From the NCBI RefSeq assembly GCF_000497045.1, contig NW_015961990.1:496001-560000 (forward strand): a stretch of DNA of 64,000 nt, in the 5' to 3' direction. The position numbers and the translations under genes are program-made. Origin of the DNA: Kalmanozyma brasiliensis GHG001. Its lineage: Eukaryota; Basidiomycota; Ustilaginomycetes; Ustilaginales. Within the stretch, counting starts at the first letter, position 1; each line of letters begins with the position of its first letter. The notes beneath the pieces were generated by a model. It was given only the letters and a program-made list of their open reading frames with translations. It was not told the origin of the DNA and did not search any database. Below are positions 58,628-64,000 of this stretch, piece after piece.

Positions 58628-61597
58628 TCACAGCCCCCGTTCGATGAATCGTGCGAGCTGACGCGCCGGCTCGACGCCGATCAGCTCACTAAGGTCCTCG
58701 TGTGACATGTTGCAGAGATCCGAAATGTCCCGCACTTGGCTCATGATGTAGCGGAAGTTCTTGGTGTTGACGCCGGGCAGAGCCCGCAGTAGGTCTTGAG
58801 GACCGAGATTGAAGGAATGCTCGCTCGACGACTGCCAGTCAGCGCGCTTGACGATCTCGCTCGTCGTGGTCCCCTCCGCTTCCAGAACGTCGTCCAGACC
58901 TACCAGTGCCACTTTAGCAGCATCCGGTTCATCGAAATTCGACTTCAAGTCGGCAAAGATGTCGGCAGTGGCAAAGGGAGAGCTGGACCAGATGACGCGC
59001 AGTCTCGGAAATGCTGCGGTGAGCAAGACCAGCTTGGCTTGCACGTCGAGTTCCGTGCCGGTCGCTCGTCCAGCGGTCTTGCTGTCGTTGGTCGACTTGA
59101 GCGAGAATGACTTTTCTTGGTCAAACTCGATAAGCAAGATTGGGTGCTGATAGTGAACGCACATGAGCTCGCACTGGGTATACAGTCGCCCCGAATTGAA
59201 ACTCTGCACCAAGTCCGTAAGGCTTTTGCGCTCCACGCACATTGTCGGTGTCAAGACGTAGTCGCCTACCTGTAGCGTGCATGGAATGACCTGGATGTCG
59301 GCAGCATGCAGCATGGATGGCAGACTGGAGCGAAATTCACGCATGTCGACAATGATTCGCGGAGGTTCCGCGGTCGCCGACCGCTGTCCTCCTGCTACGC
59401 GGCTGCTGATGGTGCGCAAGAATCGCTGGTCGGCATCCTCAGCGATCGGCCTGCCATCGGCGGAAAGTGGCAGCGCCATCATCGACTTTTCCCGAATCAG
59501 TCTCTCGAACGACTCTTTTTCCCTTCGAAGCGCAGAGAGGTATCTCTGCTCCTCGACCGAATCGGCGTAGATGAGGAAGTAGACCCGCACCCCGACGCCG
59601 GGATTCGTGCTGCGATACACTTCGACTCGCCGTACGAATGCGGGATCTGGATCATACATGATGACGAACCGAGGTCGGAGCTCTTGAAGAACTTTGTCGT
59701 CCTGGTCACCGCGGTAAGATCGAACAACGACCAGATTCTCCATGCTGAGCATTCCGAAGAAGGCATCGAACTCAACTTCGTCGATCTCGTCAGAGATCTG
59801 CTCAGCTTCGAGCGTAGACGATCCGGTCTCGACATCGGTGGCCGCTGATGCGATGAAGTCGGAGACCTGCGCCGCTTCGCTTACGAAGTTTGCCTGGCCG
59901 GCTGCGTCGGTAGCACTGCTGAATCGACCGCTCGCCGACTGCGCCGAGGAGCCGCCGCGCTGGCGTCGTCGCTTGTTGATAGCAGCCTGTTGACCGTTCC
60001 TATGCGCCAATTTGCGCTTCAAGGCCTCGTTGATCGGACCAGCCTGAGGCAAAGAAGTCTGTGCCGCGTTCGAGCCTGTTCGCGAATCGCCGTTGCTTTG
60101 GCCGTTCTTTTGCTCTGCGTTCAATTTGCCAAGCCCCGCTTTCCAGAAAAAGTACGACCGCAAGAGTTGCTGCATCAACTTTTTCCCTGGCTCTCCGGGA
60201 GGACATTCGTCCATGGACGAGATGATCTGTCGAAGCTGCATGCTGGTCCTCTCGGAGCCGCACATGATCAAGATGGTGTTGCCTGCTGCCGACTCCGATG
60301 CAGCGAAGTTGAAATGGATCTCTTGCTCGACTTCGTCCAAGACTTCTTGAAGTAGCTGCCATTTTGGATTTTCCTCCAGGACCGGCTCAACTTCTGGTGG
60401 CACCGGGCCTGCGTGAGTTGATTGAGGTCCTCGGCCCCCTTCTGCTTGCCTCAAGGCTTCCTCGTCGTCTGCATATGCCTGATCTTCAAGCGCTGCTGCT
60501 TGCTGACACCGTGCCTCGTCCCAAATGTAGACCCTGCGCTTCGCCTCGTGGAAGATAACGTTTGCCGCGTCCATGAATAGCCAGGCGGATTGATTTTGTC
60601 GGGTTGTGCCTTTGGATGTCGTTGTGCTCGAAGCCAGGATGGTCTCGAGATACGAGTTGAAAGTGACGCAGTCATAGGTGAGGAGGTAGTTGAGCAAGCT
60701 GCGTAGCGTCGTAAGGTCTCCGACGAGCTGCTTTGTTTTGGCGCTGACCTTGTGCCAGATGGGATCTAGCTGCCTTCGTACAACGACATCGAAAGCCCGG
60801 AAAATTGCATGCTCTATCGAGAAATCGTCCGTCTCGACGTTTGCATTGCCCCGCTTGAGCTCCGAAAGCGATGCATCAAGACATTCGATGATGGCTGTCT
60901 GGATATTGCGCATCGACCGACTCAGCGGCTGATGGAGCTCGACCACGTCTGCCTTGCGTTGGCCCAGATCTTTGCTCGTCTGTTGATGAAACCTTGGCCA
61001 GAGCTCGACCTTCCTGATACGTAGCTGGCTTAGTACCGTCTGTAAAGGGCTGATTCCCATGGTGAAGTGCTCAGGGTTGTCCGAGAAGGCCTTGAGGAAG
61101 CCCTCCTTGTTTTCTTGTCGATAGATCCTGGCAATGAATGCTTCCACCGAGGTCGGCGTCACCTTTTCGGCGTGAAGAACAACCAGACCAGTGATGAGAC
61201 CCGTTGGGATCCTTTTGCTGAGCATGTCGACCACAAGGATACGTGAAGTGACGCTCATGATACCGCCGGACAGATACATCTCCGAACGTTGCTTGGCAGG
61301 CATCTCGTGATGAATGGCTCGAAGCCCAGGTTTGCGAACGCCGAGCGTCGTGAGCTCCTCCCCGATTCCACTCTCTTCCTCGGATGTGGCATTGACCAGG
61401 ATAACGAGGCTGTTCGGCGAGTCGTATATGCGCAGGATGGTGCTGACAATCCTGCGGAGGCCGAGGCCTCTCGCGATGATGACCAGAGCATCGCCTTCGT
61501 CCGGACTGTCGTCCTGACCTGGTACCAATGAGTTGACGATCTGGCAATGGAACGGAAGCAGACCAGCTCGCTGCAGGATGCCGCTGTGCGACGACAT
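58628..61597 (-). CDS. RAD1: DNA repair endonuclease Rad1 (XPF family)
   Basis: Single exon, 989 residues from ATG 61597 (MSSHSGILQRAG). The N-terminal half is the helicase-like region without a functional Walker A (GLLPFHCQIVNSL; LVVLHAEKV; AFIARIYRQENKEGFLKAFSD). The ERCC4 nuclease follows, with Asp779 in GDYVLTP and the catalytic ERKSLTD (Glu789, Arg790, Lys791, Asp795). It ends in tandem helix-hairpin-helix motifs (LLRALPGVNTKNF; LSELIGVEPARQLARFIERG), which bind the Rad10/ERCC1 partner. It cuts DNA 5' of lesions in nucleotide excision repair and trims flaps in recombination. Length is as in fungal Rad1. Confidence 0.94.
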   Translation of the reverse strand: MSSHSGILQRAGLLPFHCQIVNSLVPGQDDSPDEGDALVIIARGLGLRRIVSTILRIYDSPNSLVILVNATSEEESGIGEELTTLGVRKPGLRAIHHEMPAKQRSEMYLSGGIMSVTSRILVVDMLSKRIPTGLITGLVVLHAEKVTPTSVEAFIARIYRQENKEGFLKAFSDNPEHFTMGISPLQTVLSQLRIRKVELWPRFHQQTSKDLGQRKADVVELHQPLSRSMRNIQTAIIECLDASLSELKRGNANVETDDFSIEHAIFRAFDVVVRRQLDPIWHKVSAKTKQLVGDLTTLRSLLNYLLTYDCVTFNSYLETILASSTTTSKGTTRQNQSAWLFMDAANVIFHEAKRRVYIWDEARCQQAAALEDQAYADDEEALRQAEGGRGPQSTHAGPVPPEVEPVLEENPKWQLLQEVLDEVEQEIHFNFAASESAAGNTILIMCGSERTSMQLRQIISSMDECPPGEPGKKLMQQLLRSYFFWKAGLGKLNAEQKNGQSNGDSRTGSNAAQTSLPQAGPINEALKRKLAHRNGQQAAINKRRRQRGGSSAQSASGRFSSATDAAGQANFVSEAAQVSDFIASAATDVETGSSTLEAEQISDEIDEVEFDAFFGMLSMENLVVVRSYRGDQDDKVLQELRPRFVIMYDPDPAFVRRVEVYRSTNPGVGVRVYFLIYADSVEEQRYLSALRREKESFERLIREKSMMALPLSADGRPIAEDADQRFLRTISSRVAGGQRSATAEPPRIIVDMREFRSSLPSMLHAADIQVIPCTLQVGDYVLTPTMCVERKSLTDLVQSFNSGRLYTQCELMCVHYQHPILLIEFDQEKSFSLKSTNDSKTAGRATGTELDVQAKLVLLTAAFPRLRVIWSSSPFATADIFADLKSNFDEPDAAKVALVGLDDVLEAEGTTTSEIVKRADWQSSSEHSFNLGPQDLLRALPGVNTKNFRYIMSQVRDISDLCNMSHEDLSELIGVEPARQLARFIERGL

Positions 61598-61860
61598 CGT
61601 CGGAGAGGGCACGCAGGCCGAGGTAATGCTGATGTCAATGGAGACCGTGATGGTGGTGGTGGGGGTTGCTTGCGCAGGATTCAGTGATTGCAAGTACACT
61701 CTGCATTCCTTGTGGAGGGCCAGGGTCCAATCGAGCTTCCGGAATCCGAACCCATCGTCGACGGCTGTTGTCACCCACACGTCCGTACTCTAGCTATAGA
61801 GCTTCGGCTTACGACGCCACGCTCAGCCAGTTTCTTGCTCGCTATCGTCAAGACAGGACA

Positions 61861-61924
61861 GTAGCAATTCTGGTGTCAGCATCACATTGACGGTAGCAAT
61901 TTTGGTGTTAGCATCCCATTGACG
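61861..61924. repeat. 32-bp tandem duplication
   Basis: Copy 1 at 61861-61892 and copy 2 at 61893-61924 both start GTAGCAATT and end CATTGACG; they differ at three positions. Confidence 0.9.
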
Positions 61925-62580
61925 ATGAGGGAGGCTGCTCCCAGGCATTCAGCCCTCTGTAAGTTTTTCGCCTCGATGTGGCATCCAAGAGCACATTAGT
62001 CAATCCGAAGCAGTCAGAATTCTGCTTTTCTTTATACAATTGCACGACTTTAGATGGCACATGAGTTATCTGGACAAAGAGCGTGTTTTCGCAAAATCAG
62101 TCAAGGCAAATTGCTCCTTAACGTCTTTTTAACTTACTTGCAATGAAATTGAGACTTGGAGTCGCCGGAGGGAGCAGCTGATTCGCCTCTAACTTAGCCC
62201 GCGCAACACTCTTCCCGAATTTGTCGATCGATCGAGCCGCTGTGACAATGTCAGGGAAACGAAAAACAGAGCAATTTTGCAGCAGAGAAAAAAATCTAGC
62301 ACTCCGTTGCACTTTTTGGCTTTCACAATTTTTCACTGAAGTCATTTGACTCGGTCACGATTTCACTTAGCTTCGGTCTTTTGCGATTTCTCTGACTTTT
62401 TTCGTCTCTTTAGCTTCCTTCTGATGCTTTTTTTTGAACGAGTGCTGCGCTGCAGATCTGCGGTTCCGGAGATGTGGCATCAAAATGTCCGAATTGGTGG
62501 GAATGTCAGCAGAAAGTTCGTACATCGAGTTCTCATGACTATTGGAAAAAAGTTCATCCGAAGATGGACCATCATTGAAT

Positions 62581-62603
62581 GACGCCTTGCCAGGCAAGGC
62601 GTC
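62581..62603. repeat. Perfect 23-nt palindrome
   Basis: GACGCCTTGCC, one A, then GGCAAGGCGTC: 11-bp arms with a single central base. It could be a site for a dimeric DNA-binding protein or a short hairpin. Confidence 0.9.
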
Positions 62604-62919
62604 GGGCAAGACCGTCTGGGAGTTCGGATTGGGGAGCAGACATGCTGGAGGGAGGCCATACGAGGTGATGGTGGCAGGCCAGTCGTGGACAGGAACGGGA
62701 AGTGTCCCTTGCTCGGGGAGGGAGCATCAGGGCTGTAGGATTCAGAACGTGCGTACAGGCAGATGGCAGATGCAGCAGCGACCTAGGGGTAGCTGAACGT
62801 AGGGCGACGAAGCAGCCATGCTTCATACAGCACGAGATGCCAGCCTGGTCCTCTTGGGAAGAGCACGGAGAAGCACAGGCAGTCGTTTGCCGTTTGTGGA
62901 GAGAGGGAGGGCACGCGCG

Positions 62920-62925
62920 ACGCGT
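62920..62925. promoter_or_regulatory. ACGCGT (MluI cell-cycle box-like)
   Basis: Lies about 235 nt upstream of DFR1. In yeasts this motif binds MBF and drives G1/S genes of nucleotide and DNA synthesis. It is six bases, so chance copies are common. Confidence 0.2.
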
Positions 62926-63158
62926 ACAGTGCTTGCAGATCCGCAACTTCGGGAACCGAAGAATTGTTTTATCTTCCTCGACCCGGTGTTGTTCTTTCCG
63001 CCATGGCTCCATTGCCGCTTCCGAAATCATCACCACCCTGAACACCATCACACCTTCCTATCCGCCAAAAGACTATCGAGCATCTCATCTAGCCAGCGGA
63101 CAAATCCTACGCTCCCTCTTGCGTTCACACAGTCCATCACAGAACATCTACGCACCCT

Positions 63159-63991
63159 ATGCCGAAGCTCAAGCTGGCGACGGTCGCGGCTATGTCGTTG
63201 ACGAATGGGGTCGGAAAGGACGGCGGACTGCCTTGGCGACTGAAAGGCGAGATGGCGTACTTTCGTAAAGTCACAAGCCACGTTCCGGAGGAGGCGGAGC
63301 GAACAGGAGCGCGAAACGCCGTGATCATGGGAAGGAAGACTTGGGCAAGCATTCCGCCAAAGTTCCGCCCGCTCAACGGCCGGCTCAATGTCGTGATCAG
63401 CCGAACGTCCAGCCCTCAAGATCTGGGAATGTGAGTAGTACAGCCGATCTTGATGTCGAGTCAAGACCGATACTGACCATCGTAGTACTCTGATCGATCG
63501 ACGACAGCGAACCGGACTCGAAGGACGTGAAAGTGTTCTCATCGGTCGAGCAAGCCCTGTCGCACCTAGCAACTCCGCAAGCAAATGTCATCCGTGTCTT
63601 CGTAATCGGCGGCGCACAGCTTTGGACGGATCTTCTCCATCTGGAATCGAGCGTAGCAGTGGTGGACAAGCTGCTAGTGACTCGGATATTGACACCTCGG
63701 TACGAGTGCGATGTATACTTCCCCGAGTTTAGGACGCAGGAGCAATATTCGAAGGAGCTGGATCAGGCCAATAAGATTCTCGCAGGACAGGAGAAGAGCA
63801 ACGAGACAAAAACACCGCACGAGGGGCCATCGAGTCTCCTCAAGCAGCAAGCGTGGACTCAGGCGTCAGTAGAAGCGTTGCGACAGTATCTGGGCAGCGC
63901 ATGCCCGCCTGCACTTGCGGAATCGCCAGACATGCTGACGAACGAAGGCGAGACGTGGTACGAATATCAGCTCTGGGAGAAGACTGGTTGA
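63159..63991 (+). CDS. DFR1: Dihydrofolate reductase
   Basis: Two exons, 63159-63430 and 63508-63991, with a 77-nt intron (gtgagt...gacag), give 251 residues ending in TGA nine bases before the window ends. Family marks: LATVAAMSLTNGVGKDGGLPW at the start, with the catalytic-site GLPWRLKGEMAYFRKVT; NAVIMGRKTWASIP; RLNVVISRT; VIGGAQLW; and a C-terminal strand ETWYEYQLWEK. It reduces dihydrofolate to tetrahydrofolate for thymidylate and purine synthesis and is the target of antifolates. An acidic/Gln-rich insert of about 40 residues lies before the last strand, making it longer than the 190-residue human enzyme, as in other fungi. An alternative acceptor at 63484-63485 gives the wrong frame. 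Confidence 0.93.
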
Positions 63992-64000
63992 ACGATGCTG

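Larger units (their letters stand above)
61598..63158. promoter_or_regulatory. Divergent region, RAD1 / DFR1
   Basis: 1.56 kb between start codons, with no supportable gene. It holds a 32-bp imperfect tandem duplication (61861-61924), an AT-rich stretch (about 62020-62560), a perfect 23-nt palindrome (62581-62603) and one ACGCGT (62920-62925). Confidence 0.45.

Overview
This window is nuclear DNA from a basidiomycete, almost certainly a smut fungus of the Ustilaginaceae (Ustilago/Sporisorium relatives). Evidence: genes are dense, on both strands, and have no or few short GT-AG introns; codons are GC-rich; and there is a set of recognisable smut-type genes. The most telling are a class V chitin synthase with an N-terminal myosin-like motor (MCS1) and a one-BRC BRCA2 homologue (BRH2), both classic Ustilago maydis genes. 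I assigned families by reading conserved motifs; no database search was run.

Layout, left to right: about 2.5 kb without a gene; a peroxiredoxin-domain protein with a long disordered tail (+); CKS1 (-, four exons); SEC24 with an N-terminal WW domain (-); an RBM25-like RRM/PWI splicing protein (+); SYM1 (-); a very long protein with a thymidylate kinase domain in its middle (-); TFIIF alpha TFG1 (+); MCS1 (+), interrupted by an assembly gap of Ns; an unrecognised protein with alternating short repeats, coded in two frames (-); two divergent genes for small secreted cysteine-containing proteins (- and +); BRH2 (-); GFA1 (+), whose first coding exon is only the ATG; a branched-chain 2-oxoacid dehydrogenase E2 (-); CHL1 helicase (-); a triose-phosphate-type transporter (-); a cyclin T/K-like gene (-); a J-domain protein (-); cyclin L (+); a small mitochondrial membrane protein (-); ATP synthase beta ATP2 (+); RAD1/XPF (-); and dihydrofolate reductase DFR1 (+), which ends just inside the right edge.

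Ties between the genes are mostly thematic, since fungi do not use operons. GFA1 makes the hexosamine precursor and MCS1 makes chitin. BRH2, CHL1 and RAD1 act in DNA repair, and DFR1 and the thymidylate kinase supply dTMP/dTDP. TFG1, the cyclin T/K-like gene, cyclin L and the RBM25-like gene serve transcription and splicing. SYM1, E2, ATP2 and the small membrane protein are mitochondrial.

I see no transposon, CRISPR array, rRNA or convincing tRNA. The most promising undescribed items are the repeat protein at 28749-30483, the divergent pair of secreted proteins (candidate effectors), and the long extensions around the thymidylate kinase domain. Splice sites were inferred from GT/AG positions, reading phase and family alignment, and need transcript support.
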